Assembly: GCA_021798575.1 (NCBI GenBank)
Contig: JAJZGI010000024.1
Coordinates: 1 to 35,393 of the forward strand
Source of the DNA: Pseudomonadota bacterium
Lineage (GTDB): Bacteria; Pseudomonadota; Alphaproteobacteria; Acetobacterales; Acetobacteraceae
Reading direction: 5' to 3'
DNA: 35,393 nucleotides
Each line of letters opens with the position of its first letter. Position 1 is the stretch's first letter. The notes beneath the pieces were generated by a model, which made no database searches, had not been told where the DNA came from, and saw only the letters and a program-made list of their open reading frames with translations. This document shows positions 8,258 through 17,366 of the stretch, in pieces. A program made the position numbers and the translations under genes.

Positions 8258-11200
8258 CTATTTGCGGCGGCGCGCGGTTTTTTCCCGCAGGGACTGGAGC
8301 ACCATATAGAGCAACGGGATGATGAAGATCGCGATGCAGCTCGCCGTGATCATGCCCGCGAATACCGGCGTGCCCAGTGAGCGCCGGCTGATCGCCGCAG
8401 CACCGGTCGCGACCACCAGAGGCACCAGGCCGAAGATGAAGGCGAAGGATGTCATCATCACGGCGCGGAAACGCATTCTGGCCCCCATGGCGGCGGCCTG
8501 CGCGATCGGCACACCCTCGGCCCGGCGCTCCTTGGCGAACTCCACGATCAGGATGCCGTTTTTTGCGGCCAGCGCGATGAGCGTCACCAGTCCGATCTGC
8601 ACATAAAGATTGAGGCTGAGCCCGGTGAGCCACACCGAAAACAGCGCGCCGAAGATGCCGATGATCACCGAGAGCAACACCGCCACCGGGATCACCCAGC
8701 TCTCATAGAGCGCGACCAGAAACAGATAGGCGAACAATACCGAGAGCAGCAGGATCGGCCCGCTCTGCCCCGCGGCGGCGATCTCCTGGTACGCCGTGCC
8801 GGTCCATTCAAAGGCGTAGCCTGGCGGCAGGGTGCGCGCGGAGATCCGCGCCATCGCGGCCAGCGCACCGCCGGAGGACACGCCGGGTGCCGCATTGCCG
8901 ATGATGGGGATCGCGTCGAGGTCGTTATAGCGCGAGATGATCGGTGGCTCGAGGATCGTGTGCATGGTGAGCAGCGCGCGCAGCGGGACCATGGCGCCCG
9001 TGTCGCTGCGCACATAGGTCTGGTAGATCGAGTCAGGTGTTGCCCGGTCGGCCGCGACGCCCTGGATGTTCACCTGCCAAACCCGGCCATAGAGGTTGAA
9101 CTGATTGACATAATAGCCGCCCAGCGTGGCCTGTAGCGTACTGTAGATGCTGCTTACGCTCACGCCCAGCGTTTCGGCCTTGGTCTGGTTGATATCCAGA
9201 TACAGCGAGGGGTTGTCGGCGTTATAGGTGGTGAAAACATGGGCCAGCCGCTTGTCCCCGTTTGCCGCCACCAGGAGCCCGTTCAGCACGGCCTGGAATT
9301 GCCTCGGTGAAGCACCCTGGACGTTCTCCAGCTCATACTGGAAACCATTATTGGCCGAGAGCCCGAGGATGGGCGGCATGTTGAAGGCGACCAGCTTGGC
9401 CTCGGGCAGGCGCTGCCCCATTTGGAAGACATGTTTGATCACCGACTGCACGCCGTTGCGCGCACCGGGCCGGTCGGCGAAAGGCTTGAGCCGGATGACG
9501 AAGAAGGCGGTGTTGGATTCCGCCGCCTGGTCCAGGAAAGAGAAGCCGATCACCGACATGACATGGCGCACCTGGGGCAGGTGCTCCAATTGGGTGGTGA
9601 AGGCGTCGGTTACCTTTTCCGTCCGGTTGACCGAGGCGCCCGGCGCGAGTGCAAGCTGGGCGAAGAACACCCCCTGGTCCTCATTCGGCAAAAACCCGCC
9701 CGGGATGATCGCCGCCATCACCGCGGCCCCCACGGCGAACAACGCCACCACCACCAGCCCGATCCACGCCTTGCCGAGCAGGCGTGTGATGATATTGGCG
9801 TAGGAATCCCGCGCGCGATCGATACCGCGCAGCAGCAGCGCCTGCACGCCGCGCGCTTTATGGTTCCGGCGCAGCAGAATGGCGCACAATGCCGGGGAGA
9901 GCGTGAGCGCGTTGAACGCCGAGATCAGCATCGCGACGCTCACGGTCATCGCGAACTGCTGGAACAGGCGCCCCGAGAGGCCGGGGATGAAGGCGATGGG
10001 CACGAAGACCGAGAGCAGCACGAGCGAGATGGCGACGATCGGCGCCGTGATCTGGGTCATCGCGAGCTTGGTGGCGTCGCGGCTGGAGAGATCCGGCCGT
10101 TCGGCCATGACACGCTCGACATTCTCCACCACCACGATCGCGTCATCCACCACGATGCCGGTGGCGACCGCCAGGGCCAGCAGTGACACCGTGTTGGCCG
10201 AAAACCCGAACGCCAGCAAAAACGCAAAAGCGCCGATGAGCGCGATGGGCAGCACCAGCATCGGCACCAGGGTGGCGCGCCAGTCCCCGAGGAAGACAAA
10301 CACCACCAGCACGACCAGCACGAACGCCTCGACTAATGTGAGCTCCACCTCATGGATGGTGTCGCGCACGAAGCTGGCGGAATCATAGACGTAGGTTGCC
10401 TTCAGCGTCGATGGAAAACGACTCTCCAGCACCGCCAGCTCCTTATGAAGCGCCGCCGAGGTCTGCATCGCGTTGGCGCCGGGGGTGAGAAAAATACCCA
10501 TCGCCTGGCCGTCGTTATTGTCGATTTTATTGATACGCGATTGTGTCTGCGCGCCGAGCACTACCTTCGCGACATCGCGGATGCGCACGAGCGAGCCATC
10601 CGGGTTGGCGCGCAGCACGATGGCGCCGAACTGCGCCGGGGTGGTGAGCCGCCCCTGCGCCTCCACGGTGAGCTGGAGGGACTGGCCGGCCGCATTCGGT
10701 GGCGCGCCGATGGTGCCCACGGCGGCCTGGACATTCTGCGCATTCAAGGCGGTGATGATGTCCTCCGGTGTCAACCCCAGCGCGGTGAGGCGGCTGGTAT
10801 TGTAATAGATGCGCATCGAATAGCTCTGCGGGCCAAACAGCAGCGCCTGGCCCACGCCCGGCATCCGCGAGATCGGGTCCAGCACGTTGATCGTCACATA
10901 ATTCGATATCTGCAACTGCGTGAGCTTGTTGCCAGGGCTGGAGAAGAACAAAAATCCCAGCAGCGCGGAGGAGCGCTCGCGCACCGTGATACCCTCGTGC
11001 TGGACCAGGGCCGGCAACTGCGCGGTTGCCTGCTGTACGGCATTGGTCACGTTCACCGTGTCGATATCCGGGTTGGAGCCGACGCGGAAGCTCACCATCA
11101 GCGTGTAGCTGCCATCCTGCGCGCTGGTGGAGGACATGTAGATCTCGTTCTGAACCCCGTTTACCGCCTCCTCGATCGGCTCGGCGATGGTTTCTTCCAC

Positions 11201-11371
11201 CACCTTCGCCGAGGCGCCCGGGTAATTCACGCTTACCATCACTTCCGGTGGCACGATGCTGGGAAATTGCGCGACGGGAATGCGCGTCAGGGCGATGCCG
11301 CCCGCCAGCGTGATGATGATGGCGATGACGATCGCAAAGCGCGGCCGGTCGATGAAAAAGGCGGAGAGCAT
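8258..11371 (-). CDS. RND efflux pump inner-membrane transporter (HAE1/AcrB-MexB type)
   Basis: This is a 1037-residue RND transporter. It begins FFIDRP and has the two-fold repeat of one N-terminal membrane helix, a large periplasmic porter loop, and a helical bundle. The proton-relay residues are visible: the Asp pair in [13 protein letters not shown] near residue 400, and the Lys in [18 protein letters not shown] near residue 930. Length and motifs match hydrophobe/amphiphile exporters that expel drugs, dyes or solvents using proton motive force. It follows the adaptor gene with a TGATG stop/start overlap. No outer-membrane channel gene or regulator lies beside it, so it must borrow a TolC-type channel from elsewhere. 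Confidence 0.93.
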   Translation of the reverse strand: MLSAFFIDRPRFAIVIAIIITLAGGIALTRIPVAQFPSIVPPEVMVSVNYPGASAKVVEETIAEPIEEAVNGVQNEIYMSSTSAQDGSYTLMVSFRVGSNPDIDTVNVTNAVQQATAQLPALVQHEGITVRERSSALLGFLFFSSPGNKLTQLQISNYVTINVLDPISRMPGVGQALLFGPQSYSMRIYYNTSRLTALGLTPEDIITALNAQNVQAAVGTIGAPPNAAGQSLQLTVEAQGRLTTPAQFGAIVLRANPDGSLVRIRDVAKVVLGAQTQSRINKIDNNDGQAMGIFLTPGANAMQTSAALHKELAVLESRFPSTLKATYVYDSASFVRDTIHEVELTLVEAFVLVVLVVFVFLGDWRATLVPMLVLPIALIGAFAFLLAFGFSANTVSLLALAVATGIVVDDAIVVVENVERVMAERPDLSSRDATKLAMTQITAPIVAISLVLLSVFVPIAFIPGLSGRLFQQFAMTVSVAMLISAFNALTLSPALCAILLRRNHKARGVQALLLRGIDRARDSYANIITRLLGKAWIGLVVVALFAVGAAVMAAIIPGGFLPNEDQGVFFAQLALAPGASVNRTEKVTDAFTTQLEHLPQVRHVMSVIGFSFLDQAAESNTAFFVIRLKPFADRPGARNGVQSVIKHVFQMGQRLPEAKLVAFNMPPILGLSANNGFQYELENVQGASPRQFQAVLNGLLVAANGDKRLAHVFTTYNADNPSLYLDINQTKAETLGVSVSSIYSTLQATLGGYYVNQFNLYGRVWQVNIQGVAADRATPDSIYQTYVRSDTGAMVPLRALLTMHTILEPPIISRYNDLDAIPIIGNAAPGVSSGGALAAMARISARTLPPGYAFEWTGTAYQEIAAAGQSGPILLLSVLFAYLFLVALYESWVIPVAVLLSVIIGIFGALFSVWLTGLSLNLYVQIGLVTLIALAAKNGILIVEFAKERRAEGVPIAQAAAMGARMRFRAVMMTSFAFIFGLVPLVVATGAAAISRRSLGTPVFAGMITASCIAIFIIPLLYMVLQSLREKTARRRK

Positions 11372-12438
11372 CAGTCTGCCTGCGCGGGCTGCGGGCTCAC
11401 AACCTCGCCGGGATGGATGGACTGGATTCCCTGCGTGATGATTTCATCCCCCGCTTTGATGCCGGAGAGCACGGGCACGCTGCTTGTACCCTCCTGGCCC
11501 AGCGTGACGGCCTGGCGCACGACGATGTCCCCGGGTCCGATCTTGAGCACATAATTGCCGAGCTGGTCGGCGATGAGTGCGGCGAGCGGAATGACGATCC
11601 GGTTTTTCGCGCGCCGGCTGCGCAGGACGGCGGTAACAAACTCGCCATTGGTGAGGGCATGTGCCGGGTTGGGGAAGCTGGCGCGCCAGTTCAGCGTGTC
11701 CGTGGATTGCGAGACCGTATTGGCGATGAGGTCGATTCGCCCGGTATGGGCATAGATCGCGCCGTCAGGCAGGCGCAGCAGGAGCTCAAGGTTCGCAAGG
11801 TTCGGCTGGTCGCGGATCGCATCCACCATCGGCAGCGCAAAATTCACATACATCGGATCGTCCGAGACGATGGTCGCCAGGGTTCCACTCTGCGGGCCGA
11901 CGACGTTGCCGACATTCACGTTCGTGGCGCTGATCACGCCGCTGATCGGCGCGCGGATCTGCGTGTAGCCGAGGTTGATCTGGGCGGTGTGCAACTGCGC
12001 CTGCGCCGCCAGAACGGCCGCCTGGTCGGACAGCGCGGTGGCCCGGGCGAGGTCCACCGCCTGCTCCTGCCCGGCCGGGGTGTGCAGCAGCGCCACCGCG
12101 CGCGTCAGTTGAACATCGGCATAGCGCGCCTGTGCCCGCGCCTGGTCCAACGCGGCCTGCGCCTGCGCCACCAGCGCCTGGTAGGGTGGCGGCTCGATCA
12201 CATACAGCAACTGGTCTTTTTCAACCGACGGGCCGCCGGTGAAATTCTGCGCCACCAGATAGCCCGAGATGCGCGCTTGCAGATTTACGATTTTTGGAGA
12301 CTGGACGCGGCCCACATAGTTGTTCTGCTGATAGACCGCTTGGGCGTGTGCCAGGATATAGCCGACCTCGGGCGGGGTGCTGGCTTGCGCCAGCCCGCCG
12401 CCAACCAGGAACCAGGTGAGCGCAAACAGGCTTTTCAT
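11371..12438 (-). CDS. RND efflux periplasmic adaptor (membrane fusion protein, AcrA/MexA type)
   Basis: This is a 355-residue adaptor linking the pump to an outer-membrane channel. It has a cleavable-looking signal peptide (residues 1 to about 19, ending AQAS) and no lipobox cysteine. Two lipoyl half-motifs surround an alpha-helical hairpin rich in Ala and Gln (residues about 75-160), followed by [15 protein letters not shown] beta-barrel and membrane-proximal region follow ([12 protein letters not shown]). It is the first gene of the two-gene pump operon. The 143-base divergent gap to the methionine aminopeptidase gene must hold the promoter, but no clear -10/-35 pair stands out there. Confidence 0.92.
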   Translation of the reverse strand: MKSLFALTWFLVGGGLAQASTPPEVGYILAHAQAVYQQNNYVGRVQSPKIVNLQARISGYLVAQNFTGGPSVEKDQLLYVIEPPPYQALVAQAQAALDQARAQARYADVQLTRAVALLHTPAGQEQAVDLARATALSDQAAVLAAQAQLHTAQINLGYTQIRAPISGVISATNVNVGNVVGPQSGTLATIVSDDPMYVNFALPMVDAIRDQPNLANLELLLRLPDGAIYAHTGRIDLIANTVSQSTDTLNWRASFPNPAHALTNGEFVTAVLRSRRAKNRIVIPLAALIADQLGNYVLKIGPGDIVVRQAVTLGQEGTSSVPVLSGIKAGDEIITQGIQSIHPGEVVSPQPAQAD

Positions 12439-12581
12439 ACGGGAGTTTAACCTCGGACAATGCGAGCATGTATCTATGGAGGCCGCGATGACGGGTCAAT
12501 ACTATTGCCAAAACAGGCGTCCTGCCCTTGCTTTTGGCTGTGGCGTCTGCATCTATTATTGAAATTGCTGGAAAGACCCGA

Positions 12582-13361
12582 ATGATGGATGGCGGCGCCG
12601 ATTCGCGGCGGATTATGCTCTATAAAGCGGCGGATTTTGCGCCGATGCGCGCCGCCGGGCGTCTGGCGGCGCAGACATTGGACATGATAGGTGGCCACGT
12701 GGTGCCTGGCGTTACCACCGAGCGGCTGAACACATTGTGCCACGAGTTCATCCTGGCGCATGACGCGATACCGGCGCCCTTGAACTATCGCGGCTTTCCC
12801 AAATCCATCTGCACCTCCGTCAACCACGTGGTCTGCCACGGTATCCCGGGCGAGAAAAAACTGCTCGAGGGGGATATCGTAAATATCGACGTCACGGTGA
12901 TTCTGGATGGCTGGTATGGGGATTCCAGCCGGATGTATGCCGCGGGCCCGCCCAGCACGCGCGCCAAAAGGCTGATGGAGGTGACCTATGAATCCCTCAT
13001 GCGCGGCATCGCGATGGTGAAGCCCGGCGCCAGCTTCGGCGATATCGGCCATGCGATCCAGACGTTCGTGGAGGCGCAGCGGTTCAGCGTCGTGCGGGAT
13101 TTTTGTGGCCATGGCATCGGCCAGCGCTTCCATGAGCCACCGAATGTGCTGCATTTCGGCAGACCGGGGGAGGGTGCCGTGCTCAGGCCCGGCATGTTTT
13201 TCACCATCGAGCCCATGGTGAACGCTGGCCGGCCGGAGGTGAAGATACTGGAGGACGGGTGGACCGCCGTGACGCGGGACCGCTCCCTCTCGGCGCAGTT
13301 TGAGCATATGGTCGGGGTGACCGAGACCGGTTGCGAGATATTCACCCTCTCCGCGGCGTGA
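12582..13361 (+). CDS. map: Methionine aminopeptidase, type I
   Basis: This is a 259-residue pita-bread-fold metallopeptidase that removes the initiator Met from nascent proteins. All five metal ligands are present: Asp103, Asp114, His177, Glu210 and Glu241. His86 and His184 of the active site are also present. It lacks the N-terminal zinc-finger extension of some type I enzymes. The frame opens at 12528, but ATG 12582 (or 12585), preceded by GGAAAGA, gives the normal family N-terminus. It is divergent from the efflux operon and followed by tRNA-Pro. Confidence 0.93.
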   Translation: MMDGGADSRRIMLYKAADFAPMRAAGRLAAQTLDMIGGHVVPGVTTERLNTLCHEFILAHDAIPAPLNYRGFPKSICTSVNHVVCHGIPGEKKLLEGDIVNIDVTVILDGWYGDSSRMYAAGPPSTRAKRLMEVTYESLMRGIAMVKPGASFGDIGHAIQTFVEAQRFSVVRDFCGHGIGQRFHEPPNVLHFGRPGEGAVLRPGMFFTIEPMVNAGRPEVKILEDGWTAVTRDRSLSAQFEHMVGVTETGCEIFTLSAA

Positions 13362-13412
13362 GGTACGGCTCTTGGCCGTGCGGCACTTCCTTGCTACAGG
13401 CTCTCACACGGT

Positions 13413-13489
13413 CGGAGCGTAGCGCAGCCTGGTAGCGCATCAGTCTGGGGGACTGGGGGTCGTGGGTTCGAATCCCGCCGCTCCGACCA
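13413..13489 (+). tRNA. tRNA-Pro (GGG)
   Basis: This is a complete 77-base cloverleaf with encoded CCA. Acceptor CGGAGCG pairs with CGCTCCG; the D-stem is GCGC/GCGC. The anticodon stem is TCAGT/ACTGG with loop CTGGGGG, giving anticodon GGG. The T-loop is TTCGAAT. The arrangement is standard for proline. Confidence 0.96.
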
Positions 13490-13524
13490 TTTCTGAACAA
13501 GTCAAGTCCCCCATTTGAGGCGCC

Positions 13525-16011
13525 ATGCTTGACTGTGTCGTCTCCTTCCATGAGACTGGCCGCGTGAAGCAGACTGACTCAGGCTCGGCTAGAAAACTGA
13601 TTTTCCAAAGAAATTTGGAAGATTTTTCGGATGTCTGGTTTGCGGCGCTGGAGGGAAGCGGAACGGGCATCTGGGATCGTGACCTCGTCACCGACGAGAT
13701 CAGATACTCCTCGAGCTGGTTCTCGATCATCGGCTATGGTGGCACGCCGCCGTCCAACCATATCGCGGAAAGCTACGACCGGGTGCATCCGGATGATCTC
13801 GACTATGTCAAGGCGCAGATGCAGGCCCATTTTGAGCGGGAGACACCGATCTATGAGGTGAAGCACCGGATACGCTGCAAGGACGGCAGCTATAAATGGG
13901 TGCTGAGCCGCGGCAAGGTGATCAAGCGGGATGCAGAGGGCCAGACTTTGCGCATGGTCGGCACGACGACGGATATTTCGGTTCTGAAGGAGAGTGAGGA
14001 GAACTATCATCATATGGTGGAGCTCTTTCCCGAGGTTCCTTGGGTAGCGACTCCGGAAGGCTACGTCGTTGATATTGGTCCGCAATGGGCCGCGATGACC
14101 GGCAAGAAGCAGAAGACCTTTGCGGCGGAAATCTGGATCGATTCCATCCTTCCACAGGACAGGGACCGGGTAGACCAGGCATGGAAAAACAGCATCCGTA
14201 CCGGGGATCGGTTTGATGTCGAATATCGCCTGAGACAGGCCGATGGAAGCTACGCCTGGGTTCGCTCCCGCGCCGCCGCCCGCTGGAGCGAGGATGGCCA
14301 GATTATGCGCTGGTATGGTACGCTTGAAGACATCTCGGGCCGCCGTGTCGCCGAGGATGCGCGGCGTAACTCCGAGGATCTCGCGTTTCGGGTTCTGGAA
14401 ACGACCGGTGATGCCGTGATCCTCTGCAATCGATCCGGAAAAATAACATTTTCCAACTCGAAGGCGATCTCGTTGCTCGGCCAGGATGCGGGTTTGGTTG
14501 GCGCCTGCGTAAAGGAGCTCTTTACCGACACCAAACATCACAAGATCAGCCGCGCGATCGAGCGGGCCATCGATGTCGGCCAGTCCGTGCATTTCAAAAG
14601 CCTGTGGAGCCGTGATAATCTATGCTTTGATGTCCGCATCTATGTCGGCTCGGATGATATTTCAGTATTCATACGGGATATATCCGAGCAGCATGTCGCG
14701 GAGCAAAATCTGCACTATGCGGCCAGCCACGACCTCATGACAGGCGCAATAAATCGCACCTCTCTCTTCGAAAAACTCAGCGGGAGTCTCGCCGGGCAGG
14801 AACCGGGAGACATCATCGCTCTATTTTGTATCGATATCGACTATTTTAAGGAAATAAACGACAAGCACGGTCACCCCGCGGGCGATAAACTGCTCAGGGA
14901 GATCGTGGACCGCCTGCTGCTACACGTCTCCAGGCATGATCTGTTGGCGCGCAGTGGCGGTGACGAATTTCTGATCATGCAGCCCGCAAAAACGATAACC
15001 GCCGTGACACAACTCGCCGAGCGCCTAAACGGAGCGATGAAGGAGGCTTTCGATGTTGAGGGGGTTCTGGTCAAGATCAGTCTTTCAATCGGTATTGCCA
15101 TCTCATCGTCCTCAGACAACCATATCGATCGTCTCTACCAGCAGGCGGACCGCGCGCTCTACAGGGCTAAAAAGAACGCAAGAGGGAGCTATCAGCTGTT
15201 CCACCCCGAGATTCAGACTGAAATTGACAGGACAAGCCTCTTCCATATGGATTTGAGTCTGGCGCTCGAGAGAAATGAGTTTTTCCTCGAATTTCAGCCC
15301 ATCATCCATCTCTCAAAACGCTGCATCGTCGGCGTGGAGGCGCTGATCCGCTGGTGCCACCCCGAGCGAGGGACAGTCTCGCCCGCGGAGTTTATTCCCG
15401 CCGCTGAAGAGACGGGCCTGATCGTCGAGCTTGGCACCTGGGTTCTGCAGCACGCCTGTGAAGCGGCTCTCTTGTGGCCGGAGGGCGTCAATGTTTCGGT
15501 GAATGTCTCGGCGCGCCAGTTCGAGTTGTGTGACGTTTTCAGTATGGTCAGCGATGTGCTGCGGGACTCAGGCCTTCCCGCCAAGCGGCTGAAGCTCGAG
15601 GTTACCGAATCTCTCCCGCTCTTCCGCAACTCGCCAAATCTACAAACATTGAAAAATCTCCGTGATCTCAATGTGACGCTCGTGTTAGACGATTTTGGGA
15701 CGGGGTTTTCGTCTCTTTCTTATCTCGACGTGTTCAAATTTGATTTCATCAAGATCGATAAATCTTTTCTCGACCGGATTCAAAACGCAGGAGACCGGCA
15801 CCCGGTCTTCGAGGCGGTCATGGGAATGGCAAAGGCGCTTGAGTTGCCCGTGACCGCTGAGGGCATCGAGAGGGCGGCACAGCTTGAATATGTCCAAAGC
15901 CTGGGCTGCGACTTTGTCCAGGGTTATTATTTTGCCAGGCCCATGCCGAACGGTGAGTTGATCCGGTTCATGTCCTCTCCGTTAGCGATGCTCACCGGCA
16001 CCGAACCATAG
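13525..16011 (+). CDS. PAS-PAS-PAS-GGDEF-EAL cyclic-di-GMP enzyme (RpfR-like position beside rpfF)
   Basis: This 828-residue soluble protein has three PAS domains (about 36-150, 160-270 and 285-392), a GGDEF domain (about 400-560) and an EAL domain (about 572-815). The cyclase signature GGDEF (478-482) is intact. The RxxD inhibitory site is not: the arginine position is Ser469. The phosphodiesterase residues are intact: EAL 605-607, Asn660, LEVTES 691-696, Asp722-Asp723 and Lys746. The protein may therefore make and degrade c-di-GMP. It stands directly upstream of the DSF synthase gene on the same strand. In Burkholderia, the PAS-GGDEF-EAL protein RpfR is the DSF receptor and is encoded next to rpfF; a similar role here is inference. 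The N-terminal part does not obviously match the RpfF-interaction domain of RpfR. ATG 13525 follows a GAGG site. Confidence 0.9.
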   Translation: MLDCVVSFHETGRVKQTDSGSARKLIFQRNLEDFSDVWFAALEGSGTGIWDRDLVTDEIRYSSSWFSIIGYGGTPPSNHIAESYDRVHPDDLDYVKAQMQAHFERETPIYEVKHRIRCKDGSYKWVLSRGKVIKRDAEGQTLRMVGTTTDISVLKESEENYHHMVELFPEVPWVATPEGYVVDIGPQWAAMTGKKQKTFAAEIWIDSILPQDRDRVDQAWKNSIRTGDRFDVEYRLRQADGSYAWVRSRAAARWSEDGQIMRWYGTLEDISGRRVAEDARRNSEDLAFRVLETTGDAVILCNRSGKITFSNSKAISLLGQDAGLVGACVKELFTDTKHHKISRAIERAIDVGQSVHFKSLWSRDNLCFDVRIYVGSDDISVFIRDISEQHVAEQNLHYAASHDLMTGAINRTSLFEKLSGSLAGQEPGDIIALFCIDIDYFKEINDKHGHPAGDKLLREIVDRLLLHVSRHDLLARSGGDEFLIMQPAKTITAVTQLAERLNGAMKEAFDVEGVLVKISLSIGIAISSSSDNHIDRLYQQADRALYRAKKNARGSYQLFHPEIQTEIDRTSLFHMDLSLALERNEFFLEFQPIIHLSKRCIVGVEALIRWCHPERGTVSPAEFIPAAEETGLIVELGTWVLQHACEAALLWPEGVNVSVNVSARQFELCDVFSMVSDVLRDSGLPAKRLKLEVTESLPLFRNSPNLQTLKNLRDLNVTLVLDDFGTGFSSLSYLDVFKFDFIKIDKSFLDRIQNAGDRHPVFEAVMGMAKALELPVTAEGIERAAQLEYVQSLGCDFVQGYYFARPMPNGELIRFMSSPLAMLTGTEP

Positions 16012-16324
16012 ACCTGAGCAAACGGCGGGACCTCAAACGGTGCTGCCGGAGCGGTCTTCGACAGGATCGGGGACCGATATAACCCAATATTTCGACACAA
16101 TATCAATCAGTTAATTGTTCTGGGCGGCGCTGGCCGCAATTTCAGGGCACGCTTCAGCCGGATTAATTCTGCATACGAAAACAACGGCCGGCGACGAATT
16201 TTCATCCGATGTACTTTTTTTGTTCAAAAAATTGTTTTGCACGCTAAGCTAGGCTCCAGCGGTGCGGGGCAGGCCAAAAAGCCCTCGGCCCGTGCGGTTA
16301 AACCATCAACATCGGAGAATAGTG
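16012..16324 (+). promoter_or_regulatory. AT-rich leader region upstream of rpfF
   Basis: These 313 bases contain no plausible gene. From about 16075 the sequence turns AT-rich, with imperfect repeats around CAATAT (about 16085-16110) and a T-run at 16215-16225. A possible promoter is TTGTTC (16220-16225) with TAAGCT (16245-16250), but the spacer of 19 is long. The ribosome binding site GGAG at 16314-16317 sits 7 bases before ATG 16325. The length and composition suggest that rpfF is transcribed from its own regulated promoter and not by read-through. Confidence 0.4.
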
Positions 16325-17296
16325 ATGACTTTTGTTAGAACCACAACTGGCCGTTCAACATTGGAGCATATGACCTCCGGGCAGATGAGTCGCAACACGC
16401 TTGCGTCGCACCTGCCGGATATCGCGGGCAGCCGATTTGCCAATCTTGAAATCGAAGTCGATACCCAGAACGATACCTGCTGGTGCTTCATGCAACCCGT
16501 CGGCCGTCCGTCCTATTCGCACGATCTGATGAACGATATCAGCCAGATGCAGCATCTGATCACCGACACGTTTGCAGCGCTTCCCGCCGGTATGCCCCGG
16601 CCCTTCTCATGGTTCGTCATGGCCTCCGCCGTGCCGGGCATCTATAATCTGGGCGGAGACCTCGGCCATTTCGCAGAACGTATCCGGCAGCGTGATCTGG
16701 GTGCGCTGCGCCACTACGGGCATGTCGCCGTCGAGGCCATCCACCGCAACACGATCGCTTTTGACGCGCCAGTCGTGACCATGGCGTTGGTCCAGGGCGA
16801 CGCCCTGGGGGGTGGGTTTGAGCACGCTCTGTCTTTCGATATGATTGTCGCCGAGCGCAGCGCCAAGCTCGGCTTGCCGGAGATACTCTTTAATATGTTC
16901 CCCGGCATGGGCGCCTATAGCTTCCTGTCACGCCGCATGGATCGGGCCAGGGCTGAGGCGCTGATCCTCTCAGGCCGCATCCACACCGCCGAGGAGCTCC
17001 ATGAGATGGGCGTCGTGGACGTATTGGCCGAGGACGGCCAGGGGCAGCAGGCGGCGCAGGACTATATCGCCCGCCATGGCCGCAAGTTCAACGCGCATCA
17101 TGCGACCTACCGGGCCCGTCGCCGGGTCAATCCGGTCACGCTCGATGAGTTGCGAGATGTCGTCGATATCTGGGCGGAGGCGGCGCTGAACCTGACCGAG
17201 GCGGATCTGCGCAAGATGGACCGGCTCTGTGCCGCTCAGGATCGCCGGTTGGCGGCCACGCAACCCGCCAAATTCGAGATGATGGCGGCCGAGTGA
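16325..17296 (+). CDS. rpfF: DSF (diffusible signal factor) synthase RpfF
   Basis: This is a 323-residue crotonase-fold enzyme that makes cis-2-unsaturated fatty acid signals from acyl-ACP by combined dehydratase and thioesterase activity. The RpfF hallmarks are present. NLGGDL lies near residue 108 and ALVQGDALGGGFEHALS carries Glu166. GLPEILFNMFPGMGAYSF carries Glu186. These two glutamates have the same 20-residue spacing as the catalytic pair Glu141/Glu161 of Xanthomonas RpfF. The late segment DLRKMDRLCAAQDRR also matches. The first 45 residues are longer than in Xanthomonas. ATG 16325 has a GGAG site at 7 bases. It is convergent with the rpfC-type kinase gene, whose stop is 70 bases away. 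Confidence 0.93.
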   Translation: MTFVRTTTGRSTLEHMTSGQMSRNTLASHLPDIAGSRFANLEIEVDTQNDTCWCFMQPVGRPSYSHDLMNDISQMQHLITDTFAALPAGMPRPFSWFVMASAVPGIYNLGGDLGHFAERIRQRDLGALRHYGHVAVEAIHRNTIAFDAPVVTMALVQGDALGGGFEHALSFDMIVAERSAKLGLPEILFNMFPGMGAYSFLSRRMDRARAEALILSGRIHTAEELHEMGVVDVLAEDGQGQQAAQDYIARHGRKFNAHHATYRARRRVNPVTLDELRDVVDIWAEAALNLTEADLRKMDRLCAAQDRRLAATQPAKFEMMAAE

Positions 17297-17305
17297 GAGA
17301 CTAGA

Positions 17306-17333
17306 GCCATGCGTGCCCCAATGCGCGCATGGC
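17306..17333. terminator. Hairpin between convergent rpfF and rpfC
   Basis: GCCATGCGTG (17306-17315) pairs with CGCGCATGGC (17324-17333). This gives a 10-bp stem with one G-T wobble around an 8-base loop. It sits 10 bases after the rpfF stop and 34 bases from the kinase stop, so it could end both transcripts. There is no T-run on either side, so it is not a canonical intrinsic terminator. Confidence 0.5.
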
Positions 17334-17366
17334 GATCCTCCCGGTCAGGCGGATTGGACGCGAGGG

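Noticed and set aside
6756-8633. Very long minus-strand open frame of 625 codons
   Set aside because: It is antisense to tyrC, glmU and part of the pump gene, rich in Arg/His, with no recognisable domain. It is a shadow produced by high GC content.
13362-13412. Terminator after map
   Set aside because: ACGGC-TCTTG-GCCGT is a 5-bp hairpin without a T-run, and the adjacent tRNA gene makes it weak evidence.
16325-17296. Ordinary enoyl-CoA hydratase instead of RpfF
   Set aside because: Although it is crotonase-fold, the NLGGDL, GGGFEHALS and GLPEILFNMFPGMGAYSF segments and the adjacent rpfC homologue are specific for DSF synthases.
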